From positions 124,610,569 to 124,674,568 of the forward strand of contig CM055266.1 in assembly GCA_029237695.1 (NCBI GenBank): a stretch of 64,000 nt of DNA, written 5' to 3'. Each line of letters starts with the position of its first letter. Position 1 is the first letter of the stretch. Under the pieces are notes generated by a model, which saw nothing but the letters and a program-made list of their open reading frames with translations, was not told the DNA's origin and did not search any database. This document shows positions 43,266-54,200 of this stretch, one piece after another. Made by a program: the position numbers and the translations under genes. This DNA comes from Conchocele bisecta. Lineage: Eukaryota > Mollusca > Bivalvia > Lucinida > Thyasiridae.

Positions 43266-43680
43266 GTTGGTGTTTAACAGCCTATCAACAGCTAAGGTCA
43301 TTTAAGGCAACGTATTCAACCTGCTGCATAGGGGGTGCGGGGGGGAGGGGGGGGGGGTATGTGCAGTGAAGTAGAACTTGAGTTATTGCGTGGACAAGAA
43401 TACAAAGTGCGAAAAATAAAAATGGCCACCAAGGGGAGATACGTCATCGGAAATCAATAGGCTTCTTCATCTTGCTGTGATAAATATGTTATTGCGTGGA
43501 CAAGCTATGCCCGCCCGCCCGTACAAGGCGAATACATAATACGTATACAAATATATATTCAGCCCTGAAATTAGAATAACCCGACCTGGTGCCAGGTCCA
43601 TACCACACCAAAGCCACTTCTCCTAAAAGTAATAGGATTACGAATAATCATATTACTCATATAAAGGGTATAAGCCTCAG
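43266..43680 (-). mobile_element. SINE-H copy, rearranged
   Basis: GTTGGTGTTTAACAGCCTAT at one end and a CTGAAATTAGAATAACCCGA segment from 43562. The middle (43340-43555) has G-rich and unrelated sequence. Confidence 0.6.
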
Positions 43681-43685
43681 TTCAC

Positions 43686-44704
43686 CTGGGGCCCGTTTTA
43701 CTAAACTTCGTACAACTAAAATGTTTGTAACTGCCAAATTTCACATTAACAATATTTTCTGGTAAACAATTATTGGATTTACATTTATTGAGCAACTAGA
43801 AATGTGGCCTGTCGGCACACGAATGCCCCCGCTGGCAGCCAAAGAAAACGAGGCATATTTGATAAGCCATTTACGCGAGCGTTAAGGTTTCAAACGCACC
43901 AAGTCTGTGACCTTGACCCTGGGCTTAGCGGGGGCGGGACGAATGTGGATTTGTCACAGCGGTAGAGGACCATTGGAGCAATGCATGTGAGAAATGTGAA
44001 GCAGAGACGAGCAAGGAAACACAAATTACAAGCCATTTACCCAAGCGTTAAGGTTTCAAACGCACCAAGTCTGTGACCTTGACCCTGGGCTTAGTGGGGG
44101 CGAGATGAATGTGGATTTGTCACAGGGCGGTAGAGGACCATTGGAGCAATGTGTGTGTGAAATGTGAAGCAGATCCGAGCAAGGAAACGGAAATTATAAG
44201 CAATTTACCCGAGTGTTAAGGTTTCGAACGCACCAAGTCTGTGACCTTGACCCTGTCCTTAGCGGGGGCGGAACGAATGTGGATTTGTCACAGGGCGGGA
44301 GAGAACCATTGGAGCAATGCGTGTTTGAAATGTGAAGCAGATCCGAGCAAGGAAACAGAAATTATAAGCAATTTACCCGAGTGTTAAGGTTTCGAACGCA
44401 CCAAGTCTGTGACCTTGACCCTGGCCTTAGAGGGGGCGGAACGAATGTGGATTTGTCACAGGGCTGCAGAGGACCATTGGAGCAATGCGTGTGTGAAGGA
44501 AACAGAAATTATAAACCATTTACCCGAGTGTTAAAGTTTCGGGACGTACGTATGTACGGACGCCGGTAACACTATATGCCCCCCTCACCATTTGAAGGTG
44601 GGGGCATAATAAATGAAAATCCAGGAGGTCAATTTTCCAGACGATCCTAAATTTGCACTTATGAACATTTTAGTCGTACAATGTTTAGTGAAACGGGCCC
44701 CTGG
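43686..44704. mobile_element. MITE-8 copy interrupted by a PRL element
   Basis: CTGGGGCCCGTTTTACTAAA and TTTAGTGAAACGGGCCCCTG are the ends. The insert lies at the apex of the TTACATTTATTGAGCA palindrome. Confidence 0.8.
43795..44610. mobile_element. PRL (pearl/Helentron-like) element nested in MITE-8
   Basis: About four core units of 155-180 bp (AAGGTTTCAAACGCACCAAG, then CTGTGACCTTGACCCTGG, then GAATGTGGATTTGTCACAG) are followed by GTACGGACGCCGG and a terminal hairpin TATGCCCCC...GGGGGCATA at about 44573-44608. ATGCCCCC near 43826 is the matching 5' subterminal repeat. Confidence 0.75.
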
Positions 44705-44709
44705 GCATC

Positions 44710-45200
44710 TCAGAATCAACAACTGAAGCCGGTATGTGTAGATTTACACTTGGTATGTAAGTTTTATTTCTTTACAAAATGTATCGAATATAATAATTCA
44801 TTGTCAACATAAGGTCAAGTTTACTGCATACTGGTCACGGCCTGGTGGGGCTATTGTGATGAATGTACAATGGTTGTATGAGTAACGAAGGCAACTACAT
44901 GTGGTGCCAGGATGTGACCAGTATATGGTAATTAACAGTATATGGTGATTACCGTAACAGTAGATGGACATGAATTCTTTCACAGCAAGAATTTCGACAG
45001 AACTACTACAACGTCCCAAACTGCTCTGCTCATGGATAGCAATTACGACAATAGGAAACAATGCAAACTTGTTTCTTGCTGTGAAAATCGGTGCATGCAA
45101 AATCGTGCGACATGTCATTTGTCTACACAGATCTGTTGTTGTGCTCAACCCTACACGATCTGTGATCTATAGAACTTTCTCAACAATAAGGCCATGAAAA
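44710..45200. other. No gene recognised
   Basis: Overlapping open frames on both strands (44804-45148 minus, 44942-45172 and 44964-45197 plus) have no recognisable motif. Confidence 0.35.
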
Positions 45201-45204
45201 TAAG

Positions 45205-45486
45205 TACTTTGGTTCTCAAACACGGGCGGAATGTGAAGCAGGAGGGCGGATTTTTTAAAATATATTTTATTTTGGTTTCTTTGAGATGTTTGTCAGATGC
45301 CAGATGCATATATGATTGTCTCTGATTTTTTTCAAGTCAGACATGAATGGATTCAACATATTTTGTGTGGTAGTGTCTTTTATTGATCATGTGGCAAATT
45401 CATAGTCAAATTTTATTTCTCCTCGACGATAAAATACTCGACGCGCAGGGATTATTCAGACGCGGCAATATCTGAGAACCAAAGTA
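45205..45486. mobile_element. MITE with ACTTTGGTTCTCA ends
   Basis: AGTACTTTGGTTCTCAAACA on the left is inverted as TATCTGAGAACCAAAGTAC on the right; the interior is AT-rich. Confidence 0.65.
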
Positions 45487-45658
45487 CGTTTTTTTTATAG
45501 CTTAACTTAAATCGTGAACTGAAAATCAAACTACTTTATTAGCCGAGAGCAGAGGACCACCTGGTGGAAGACTCGGACCTACATCCCAGAAGATAGCAAA
45601 TTCCCAAATGTTATCCCACCAACCAATATCCATAGGCAATACACCAGTAGCAGATTTC

Positions 45659-45990
45659 ATGAAAATTTGAGGGAGTAATCATTTACTTTTCCCAAAATGC
45701 ATTATTTCATACAGAACTAACTACTGCATATATTTGATGATTAAAAGTATGCAGAATTATTATACTGAATTTAATACATTATCCCATTTGATAAATTCAG
45801 TATAATTAAAAGTATGCAGAATCATTATACTGAATTTATTACATTATCACAGCCATAATGGCTGTGATAATGTAATAAATTCAGTATACATAATAAAAAT
45901 TAATAAATTTATCATAAAATTGAAATTTTCTCCCTCAAAGTATACGTTGCTAGAAAAGTATACTTTGCAATGTTGATGAAAAAGGCTACT
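45659..45990. mobile_element. MITE-2 copy with internal duplication
   Basis: The left terminus is decayed. The AAAAGTATGCAGAATTATTA block occurs twice (45745, 45809) before the AGCCATAATGGCT centre. It ends TGATGAAAAAGGCTACTG. Confidence 0.75.
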
Positions 45991-45999
45991 GAAGGCAAT

Positions 46000-46510
46000 G
46001 TATAGTCTATAGAAGTGAGTGTATGACAGGGGTAGGGTAACGTTTGGAACGGCCATTGTCTGAGTAGTAGATCTGAATCTTCTGAATGTAGTTTGAGCAT
46101 GAAACTCGAGTACATGGTCAAAAAGTGTTATAATCATTGAGCAACACAATGGCAAGATTAACAAATTAACCCCAAACCAGGGTTCAAGCTAGCCCGTCAA
46201 AATAGGGACTACTAAAAAATTGAGAAAATAAGACCATTTTTACCAACATTTCTGTTTTATAAATGAAAAAAACTTTGTGGAAAATATTTTGAATTTTTTA
46301 TACCCTTAATAGATGGGCATTCCACATGTAATGGACGAATGCAGTGGTTAGTACATTGTATAGCAAACACAGTATAACTCTCAGTATTCATGGACTCATT
46401 TATTTGTCAATGTACTCGTCGAAAGCTTTAATCCAAATTAACTTTGACTTTGAGCACAGGTGCTGAATGGGTGGACTATGGAATGAAAATATAGACAAAC
46501 AAATATATGA
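46000..46510. other. No feature recognised
   Basis: Non-coding AT-rich sequence; nothing bounded. Confidence 0.35.
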
Positions 46511-46513
46511 TTT

Positions 46514-46820
46514 GATGAATTGGTGTTTAATGGCCTATCAACAGCTACGGTCAACAGGTTCGATCCCGTATTTAACTTGCTGCATCGGGGGGAAATCCAA
46601 ACGAAATATTTACATTGAGAAAAATATATATTCAGCCCTGAAATTAGAATAAACTGACATAGTGCCAGGTCCATACCACACCAAAGTCACTTGGCCCCTT
46701 CCCCTAAAAGTAATTAGATTAAGAATAATTGTATTACTCATACACACGGTATAACCAGATTCAACTCTCACATACAAGAATGCCAAAGACGTACCCGAGA
46801 TCTCCGGTCGGGATACCTGT
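46514..46820 (-). mobile_element. SINE-H copy
   Basis: ATTGGTGTTTAATGGCCTAT to CCGAGATCTCCGGTCGGG; the outermost 5' part is missing. Confidence 0.75.
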
Positions 46821-46833
46821 AAGGATTTTATTT

Positions 46834-47068
46834 GATATATTGGTGTTTAATGGCCTATCAACAGCTAAGGTCATTTAAGGCCAGGTCAACGCTTCGATCC
46901 CACATTTAACCTGCTGCATTGGGGAAAATATCAAAATCAGAACGAACGGAATATTTACATCAAAATAAATATACATTCAGCCCTGAAATTAGAATAACCC
47001 GATCTGGTGCCAGGTCCTCTCGACACCAGTCACTTAACCCAATCACTAAAAGTAATAGGATTAGTTTT
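46834..47068 (-). mobile_element. SINE-H truncated copy
   Basis: ATATTGGTGTTTAATGGCCT to AAAAGTAATAGGATTAG. Confidence 0.75.
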
Positions 47069-47820
47069 GTTTGTTTATTATAGGAATGAATGGCATTTTT
47101 GTGGAATTTATCGGGGTATAAACTTGGAAAAGTCGCGGGAATACTGGACGAAGGCCGGAAGGCCTCGTCCAGTATTCCAGCGACTTTTTAAAGTTTATAT
47201 CCCCGATAAATTCCACATAAATGCCATTCATTCCTTATAATTCCAGCATTTGAAATAAATTCATCAAGAAAATGTGTTTATTTTCCGTTTTCTTAAGAAT
47301 TATTTTAACTGCGTCTCACGGTTACAGAAAGTAGTTCGGCGGGAGTTTACTGGGATATAAATTTTGGACAGACTTGCTACGGGCCAATCAAATGTTAGGG
47401 AATTGTGTAAATATTTTTGTGCTGGAATTATTAGTGTTTAACGGCCTATCAACAGCTACGGTCATGTAAGGCCGGGCAAACGAGTTCGATCCCATTTTAA
47501 CCTGCTGCATTGGGGGGAAAATCCCAAAATCGGAATGGAATATTTACATCGAGAACAAATATACTCAGCCCTGAAATTAGCATAACCTGACCTGGTGCCA
47601 GGTCCATACCACACCAAGTCACTTAGCCCCTTCCCCTAAAATAGGATTACGAATATCGTAATACTCACATAAGGGGTATAACCAGATTCAACTGTCGCAT
47701 ACAAAATGCCAAAGACGTATGTGAGGGCCAAACCAGGTCTCCAATCGGGATTCCGGTAAGGATGAACCCCAATCGTTAAATTACCCATCGCGTGCTCCCA
47801 TCTGCCACCCACTAATAGGA
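47066..47820 (-). mobile_element. SINE-H copy split by MITE-6 in its tail
   Basis: TTTTGTTTGTTTATT (47067-47081) is the tail and AGTGTTTAACGGCCTATCAA resumes at 47433. It runs to the GTGCTCCCATCTGCCACCCA end. Confidence 0.8.
47079..47432. mobile_element. MITE-6 nested in the SINE-H tail
   Basis: Complete palindrome (GGCCGGAAGGCC loop) plus tail ending GTGCTGGAATTATT. Confidence 0.85.
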
Positions 47821-48003
47821 TTAGTACTAATCTTACTACTTTATAATATGCATAAACAAATGTAAGTCTCATATACCAGAAAGCCAAAATTGTACCCGAG
47901 GGCCAAATCAGGAGGGATATCAGGATTGCGGTAAGGATGAAACCAATTGATAAATTTACCCTTCGCATGCTCCCGACCAGCCACCCAATCCAAAAACTTA
48001 ACA
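47821..48003 (-). repeat. SINE-H-like fragment
   Basis: GTACCCGAGGGCCAAATCAG and CGCATGCTCCCGACCAGCCA correspond to the 5' third of SINE-H. Confidence 0.55.
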
Positions 48004-48082
48004 CAAATCTCGCACAGACTGATTAACAGACAGATAGGGTGGCGACTATACGCACCCCAATTTTCTTCAGGGTACATAACTA

Positions 48083-48330
48083 ATGAAACACACCATGTGA
48101 TTTTGTACCTTCGGACATCTGCGTAATTTCATTAAATACGTCTACAAAATTTACAATATTTTTCATAAATAAAGTCAAAAGTTGACAAAACTTTCAGAGT
48201 ACATGCGGAATATACCGGTACTTAATTCCGCATGAACTCTGAATTTTTTTGTCATTTACGGAAAATATTATAAATTTTGTAAACGTATTTCATGAAATTA
48301 CAAAATCACATGGCTCGTCTCAAATGATAA
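48083..48330. mobile_element. MITE-5 copy
   Basis: CCATGTGATTTTGTACCTTC ... AAATCACATGGCTCGTCTCA ends, with a CATGCGGAATATACCGGTAC centre. Confidence 0.8.
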
Positions 48331-48394
48331 ATGTCACATGTGATATTAATAACACAGACACCCGGGTACTACTACCTCAATTCATCATATAGTA

Positions 48395-48836
48395 TGTGGC
48401 TGTGACTGGAGAAATGGGGCTTATGGCATCTGTGTCCAGTGTAGTGCCGGATCAAACAGCACTGATGCAGTTTGATAATCATCTACAGTGGAACCTCTAA
48501 ACCGGACACCCTGGGATGTCCCCAGGGTGTCCGGTTTAAAGAGCTTCCACTGTAAATCAGACATATGACTTGCGATCTTGAACAAGCATTATCATCAGAG
48601 ATAGGTGACAATGAAACCCATAAACTAAGGATACAGAGACTGCCTGTGTGTCCGGTTTACAGAGGTTCCACTGTATATTGCTTGTCAGAAGCATGATGGG
48701 CGTTTCATTGGTGGTATCGCGAACGGTGCAGATCCTGATCAGACTGCGGGTGCACATACTGATCTGGATCTACACTGGTCACAAAACCCATATACCCGAT
48801 TTCTCCCCATAAGCCCAGTCACATATCAAGGGCAGA
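48395..48836. mobile_element. MITE-1 copy interrupted by MITE-7
   Basis: Left TGTGGCTGTGACTGGAGAAA, resuming at 48676 with TATTGCTTGTCAGAAGCATG. The right end is partly scrambled (CCCATAAGCCCAGTCACATA). Confidence 0.8.
48486..48673. mobile_element. MITE-7 nested in MITE-1 at TA
   Basis: CAGTGGAACCTCTAAACCGG ... GTTTACAGAGGTTCCACTG with TA on both sides (48484-48485, 48674-48675). The host sequence ATCTATATTGC is split at TA. Confidence 0.85.
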
Positions 48837-49055
48837 TAATCACGAGCAACAACATTGGTTTGTACAGAGACATCAGACAAATATATAAATACATTAATTA
48901 AATAGTAACAAACGTGTATTATGTGTGCATAAATTATTGACTACCAGTATAAATCCAGGACTGCTCTGTCGAAACATGCCCAGAATAATACTACATTTTC
49001 TACACGAATGAAGAAATTTGTCAGAAATTAATATCAAATATTTGCGACATCAAAT

Positions 49056-49290
49056 TTTCATGTGATTTTGTACGCAAGATGATGTGCGATATCTCATGAA
49101 AATACATGTACTTACAAAATTTACAATATTTTCCGTAAATAACATTGAAAGTTGACAAAATGTTCAGAGCAAATGCGAAATTTCAACTTTCAATGTCATT
49201 TACATGAAATATCACAGTTTCTGTAAATAATCTCATGAAAAATCGCACATCTTCTTAGGTACAAAATCACATCGCTCGTCTCTTTTGTAA
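49056..49290. mobile_element. MITE-5 copy
   Basis: CATGTGATTTTGTACGCAAG ... GGTACAAAATCACATCGCTC, with inner arms AATAACATTGAAAGTTGACA / TTTCAACTTTCAATGTCATT. Confidence 0.8.
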
Positions 49291-49413
49291 ATAGCGTCAA
49301 GTTGACCGAGATTCCAGACCACCAGCTCAGCGTCACATTATGCAGAATTCAAATCTACACGCAAAATCCATGGACATGTACACGTGTCCTCTGGAGATTT
49401 TTGTCAATTTTAA

Positions 49414-49632
49414 CCCTTACCACACCACAGGCCTGAATAGTGGTATTGTCAAAATGTGTCGTCTCATCAGGATCTGCACGTTTTGCAAGTAATTTTCATA
49501 TTTTTGAGAACAAAAACACACCCTTTTCATAAATGGACTACCGGTAGTCTGAAAACCATTTTGTGACGGTTGGATTGGTTGCAAAGTTAACATATCAAAA
49601 TCCATTTCAGTTACTTCACAGGGGTGAAATGG
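49414..49632. mobile_element. MITE-4 copy at TTAA, inverted relative to 24848
   Basis: Starts CCCTTACCACACCACAGGCC after TTAA (49410-49413) and ends CACAGGGGTGAAATGG before TTAA (49633-49636). Confidence 0.8.
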
Positions 49633-49761
49633 TTAATGTCATTTATGGAGATCATCATATTTTTCAGAATCAATATTGGATAACTACAGAGATCGATAAT
49701 TCAGAAAAGGTCATATACTGGCCCAAAAGGAAATTTATGTGTTTTGAAATTATAATTGTTA

Positions 49762-49847
49762 TTGGTGTTTTGACGGCCTATCAATAGCTATGGTCATTTA
49801 AGGCCGAGCCATCAGGTTTGATCCGCATTTAACCCCCTGCAGTTCAA
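49762..49847 (-). repeat. SINE-H 3' fragment
   Basis: TATTGGTGTTTTGACGGCCT to TTTAACCCCCTGCAG only. Confidence 0.65.
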
Positions 49848-49852
49848 CCTGA

Positions 49853-50082
49853 ATATGTGGCTGTGATTTGAGAAATGGGGCTTATGGGATTTTTGACCAG
49901 TGTAGATTCTGATCAGATATCACACTCCTGTAGCCAGATAATGATCTACATTTGAATATTGGTTGTCAGAAGAGTGACAGGTGTTACAATGATGGAATGG
50001 CAAACACTGCGGCTGATCTGAATCTACACTCGTCGCAAAACCAGGAGTCCCAATTTCTCCAGTCAGTCACATATGACAATGT
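49853..50082. mobile_element. MITE-1 copy
   Basis: TGTGGCTGTGATTTGAGAAA and ATTTCTCCAGTCAGTCACAT ends. Confidence 0.8.
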
Positions 50083-50284
50083 GCTAGGTTATGATCCGAG
50101 AAAAATTGACATAGTGCATCTCTGACCAGTGTACCAGCAGCTATACTGGAGCCACCGCTCAGTATTAACTATTTCATACTGTTTGCCAGATGAACAATGT
50201 AGTCCTTGATAACACTGCAGATGCAAAGGTTGGTCTGGATGTATACTGATCACAAACGTACACATGATCGCTGGCGAGTGTGAA

Positions 50285-50450
50285 ACCCACAAAGGTCAAG
50301 GTCGCCTGTATGGTACTGGGTAGATAGCCATCAAATTGAGGAGGCTATTGGCGAAGTCTGGTAATGATTGGATCAGAAGATATTCAACATTTGGACACAA
50401 TTGTTGATGCCTACTACGCAGGGATTGTCACCGCTATGTCTCACTTTCCA
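50285..50450. repeat. PRL-core-like remnant
   Basis: Shares AAGGTCAAGGTCGCCTGTAT and TGGTAATGATTGGATCAGAA with the tandem units at 58850-59120. Confidence 0.4.
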
Positions 50451-50563
50451 CTAACGCGAGACATATATGGCCCAAATATGACAATTTTAGTCAGCTGACA
50501 AGAGACGTTACTACATATGAGACAAACGCAGATCCTGATCATCTAGCGCATTGATTGATTTAT

Positions 50564-50920
50564 TATAGGAATGAATGGCCTTTTTGTGGAATTTATCGGG
50601 GTATAAACTTGGAAAAGTCGCGGGAATACTGGACGAAGGCCGGAAGGCCTCGTCCAGTATTCCCGCGACTTTTCCAAGTTTATATCCCCGATAAATTCCA
50701 TAAAAAGGCCATTCATTCCTTATAATTCCAGCATTTGAAATAAATTCATCAAGAAAATGTGTTTATTTTCCGTTTTCTTAAGAATTATTTTAACTGCGCC
50801 CGACGGTTATGGAAAGTAGTTCGGCATGGAGTTTAATGGGATATAAATTTTGTACGGAGACTTGCAACGGACCAATCAAATGTTAGGGAATTGTGTAAAT
50901 ATTTTTGTGCTGGAATTATT
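50564..50920. mobile_element. MITE-6 copy nested in SINE-H tail
   Basis: Complete copy. It is followed directly by TGGTGTTTAATGGCCTA of SINE-H, the same junction as at 47432. Confidence 0.85.
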
Positions 50921-51150
50921 GGTGTTTAATGGCCTAACCTGGTGCCAGGTCCATACCACACCAATGTCACTTGGCCCCTTACCCTAATAGTAATAGGATT
51001 AGGAATAATCGTATTACTCATACAAGGGGTATAACCAGAATACACCCTCACATACAAGAATGCCAAAGACGTACCTGAGGGCCTAACCAGGTCTCGGTTC
51101 GGGATACCGGTAAGGATGAATCCCAATCGTTAAATTACCAATCGCAGACA
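50921..51150 (-). mobile_element. SINE-H with central deletion
   Basis: TGGTGTTTAATGGCCTA jumps directly to ACCTGGTGCCAGGTCCATAC and continues to AAATTACCAATCGCA. Confidence 0.75.
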
Positions 51151-51189
51151 AAAGAGACATTACTACATTTGAGACAAAGGCAGATCCTG

Positions 51190-51405
51190 TAGCCTATCTC
51201 ACCAACACTGCAAAGTGTACTTTTCTAGGAAAGTATACTTTGAGGGAGTAATCATTTATATTTCCCAAAATGCATTATGTCACATAGAACTAACGACTGC
51301 ATATATTTGATGATTAAAAGTATGCAGACTTATTCTGAATTTATTACATTATCACAGCCAAAATGGCTGTGATATTGTAATAAATTCAGTATAATAAAAA
51401 TTAAT
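51190..51405. mobile_element. MITE-2 copy, right-truncated
   Basis: GTAGCCTATCTCACCAACAC start and AGCCAAAATGGCT centre. It breaks off at AAAAATTAATAAA, fused to a SINE-H. Confidence 0.8.
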
Positions 51406-51407
51406 AA

Positions 51408-51668
51408 AGAGTTCGATCCCACATTTAACCTGCTGCATTGGGGGGAATATCCTAAAATCAAAATCCATATTCAGCCCAGACCTTAGAATAACCTGATATG
51501 GTGCCAGGTCCATAGCACACCAGTCACTTGGCTCCTTCCCCATACAGTAATTTCACTAGGAATGACCCTTTATAAGGGGTATAATCAGATTCAACTCTCA
51601 CATACAAGAATGCCAAAGGTGTACCTGAGAGCCAAACGAGGTCTCCGTTCGGGATTCCGGTAAGGAAG
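51408..51668 (-). mobile_element. SINE-H copy, tail missing
   Basis: Begins inside the element at GAGTTCGATCCCACATTTAA and ends TTCGGGATTCCGGTAAGGA. Confidence 0.75.
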
Positions 51669-51674
51669 ATTTTT

Positions 51675-52010
51675 GTTTTTGTTTGTTGATGTTTAACGGC
51701 CTATCAACAGCTAAGGTCATTTAAGGCCGGGTCAATGGGTTTAGTACTAAATCCCATATATTACCTGTACAAGTACATGTACATGTTCAAGTACATATAC
51801 AAATGGGGGGAACATCCCAAAATCAGAATTGAATATTTACAATAACAAAACTATATATTCAGCCCTGAAATCAGAATAATCCTGATCTGATGCCAGGTCC
51901 TCGCCACACCAGAATCACTTGGCCCCTCCCAAAAAGCAGTAGGATCAGTAATAATCTTACTATTTTTATAATGGGCAATAATCAAATTCAACCCCCAGGT
52001 AACAAAAGAG
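51675..52010 (-). mobile_element. SINE-H variant copy
   Basis: TTTGTTTGTTGATGTTTAAC start. It belongs to a subfamily with GGGTTTAGTACTAAATCCCA shared with 60468-60715 and an internal GTACATGTACATGT expansion. Confidence 0.75.
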
Positions 52011-52098
52011 CCAAAGATAAAAATGTACCAACAATCACAGTGTAGCATAGGTGACCTTTCCATAACAAGAGCATAAAAAGTATTCCAATCTAGTCGCG

Positions 52099-52482
52099 GA
52101 GCTCCAGATAAGCTGCATATTTGCTTAAATACCCAATTAAAATTGCCAAAACCCCAATTGAAATCAGAAGTAGCGAGTATCAAAAAGCAATAAAAACTAT
52201 GGTACCTTTATCATGCTGCAGAAAACAATAAACAGACCGCATATTTTTCTTATTTTCCATTAAAACACATCTTGGTATTTCACTAGAATTGTCTCCAAGG
52301 AGACAATTCTAATGAAATGCCAAAACATGTTTTAATTTCGAAGCAAACTATTCAATAATTGCTATCTTTGTGTAAACAATAGTGTGATCGTATTTTACCC
52401 AATTAAAATTTTGAAATACCCAATTGCTTCGGAAATGATGGAGTGACAATATTCAATTACTAATTCCTTATCTGGAGCCCTG
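52099..52482. mobile_element. MITE-11 (hAT-like) copy
   Basis: GAGCTCCAGATAAGCTGCAT ... TTCCTTATCTGGAGCCCTG, inverted relative to 21290-21664. Confidence 0.75.
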
Positions 52483-52523
52483 TAGTCTATTAACGATCTA
52501 CATTGCTTGTTAGAAGGACGAAA

Positions 52524-52655
52524 ATCCTGATTGGAATAACCTGACCTACCAAAATCACTTGGCCCCTTCCCCTAAAATAGGATTACGAATAATGGTAATA
52601 CTCACATAAGGCGTATAACTGTCATATACAAGAATGCCAAACGAGGTCTCTGGTC
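52524..52655 (-). mobile_element. SINE-H fragment
   Basis: GAATAACCTGACCTACCAAA to ACGAGGTCTCTGGTC, cut by the element starting at 52656. Confidence 0.65.
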
Positions 52656-52765
52656 TATGGTGTACGAACGGGATAAAAACTAAATTTACAGGTGCAGCTA
52701 TAAAAATATACAGGTGCACCTGTAAATTTACAGGTGCAGCTATAAAAAATACAGTTGCACCTGTA

Positions 52766-54141
52766 AACAAGAGGGCCATGATGGCCCTAATTCACTCACC
52801 TGACTCCATGAACACCAGAGGAGAATGTGACATGGAGTTCATGTGTTTTAAAAAAATTGTGCTATTTTTAGATGGCGGTCATCTTGGATTAAGCGATGAC
52901 TCATTTTACCAAATCTGAAAATGCTTCACCCAAGGATCTTAACTTACTATGAAGTTTGGCCAGCATCGGCCATGTGGTTCCTGAGTGAGTGAGTGAGTGA
53001 ATAGGGTTTAACGTCCGCTTTTCTGACATAGAGGTACAAGCCTCAGGGAGTCTACACGCAGACGGGTCAACGGGGTCGAGTCCCGTATCCACCTGTCCGA
53101 GGGGGGTAAATCCCAACTTCAGAACTCAATATTTACAATAAAAATATATATTCAGTCTTGAAATTAGAACAACCTGATCTGGTGCCAGGCCCTCGCCACA
53201 CCTGTGGTTCCTGAGAAAAAGACATTCAAAATCTCGAATAAATGGACCTTTTGGCGGCCATCATGGATGACATAACCATCCGATTCCAACAAATATTGCA
53301 CCAGAGCAATCGCCTCATCGATACCTTCAATTTGATATATGACATGAGCATATTCGGTCAAAAATAAAATTTGACCCCACGGGCCATGCCCATTTTTGAC
53401 CCCGGGGTCACCCGTTTTAACACCTTTGAAAGAGCATTCTACATGGATCATTCCTACCAAGTTTCGTAGAATATCCGGCTGGCGGTTCAGGAGAAGATTT
53501 TTTAAGAATTTCTGCTATTTTTAGATGGCGGCCATCTTGGATTAGCAAAGACCTCCGTTTTAACAAATCTGAAAAGGCTTCACCCATGGACCATAACTGT
53601 GAAGTTTTGCCACCATGGGCCAAGCGGTTCGTGTGAAGAAGAATTTTGAAATCTCTAATAAAAGAACGACCTTTTGACCTTTTGGCGGCCATCTGGGATG
53701 ACATGACCATCCAATTTCGACAAAAAATTTACCAGAGCGATCGCCTCTTTGATACCTTCGATTTGATATAGAGATGACCATATTCGGTAAAAAAAACGCC
53801 CATTTTTGACCCCGGGGTCACCATTTTAACAACTTTGAAAGAGCATTGTACATCGATCATTCCTACCAAGTTTCGAAATCTTGTTGGTGGTTCTTGAGAA
53901 GATTTTTGAAGAATTTGTGCTATTTTTAGGCGGCGGCCATCTTGGATTACTTAATGACGTCATTTTAACAATTTTGTAATCCCCCTACCTAAGAACCATG
54001 ACCATGAAGTTTGGTGACTATAGGCCCAATGGTTACTGAGGAGAAGACGTTTGAAAATGTTCACGGACGGACGACGGACAGATGGACGGACGGACACAAT
54101 GCGGTAACAATAGCTCACATGAGCTTCGCTCAGGTGAGCTA
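52766..54141. mobile_element. PRL (pearl/Helentron-like) element
   Basis: Starts AAGAGGGCCATGATGGCCCT. Core units repeat TTTTAGATGGCGGCCATCTT and TTTTTGACCCCGGGGTCACC. (ACGG)n lies at 54063-54095, then a terminal hairpin AGCTCACATGAGC...GCTCAGGTGAGCT (54112-54140). It carries a SINE insertion at 52986-53202. Confidence 0.7.
52986..53202 (-). mobile_element. SINE-H-related SINE with 13-bp target duplication
   Basis: A (TGAG)n end, AGGGTTTAACGTCCGCTTTT, GGGTCGAGTCCCGTATCC (tRNA B-box-like) and CTGGTGCCAGGCCCTCGCCA. TGTGGTTCCTGAG flanks it at 52973-52985 and 53203-53215. Confidence 0.85.
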
Positions 54142-54200
54142 AAAATACAGCTGCACCTGTAAAAATACAATTTAGTTTCGACCCCGTTCGTACACCATAA

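Larger units (their letters stand above)
52656..54200. mobile_element. Phased-palindrome MITE split by a PRL element
   Basis: Inverted ends TATGGTGTACGAACGGGATA and TCGACCCCGTTCGTACACCA. Inside are five 12-bp units of YAGSTGCASCTR type (52689, 52711, 52731, 52752, 54148) about 21 bp apart once the 1.37-kb insert (52766-54141) is removed. Confidence 0.75.

Noticed and set aside
44804..45197. Overlapping open frames of 76-114 codons
   Set aside because: No family motif and no codon or splice support; chance openness seems likelier.
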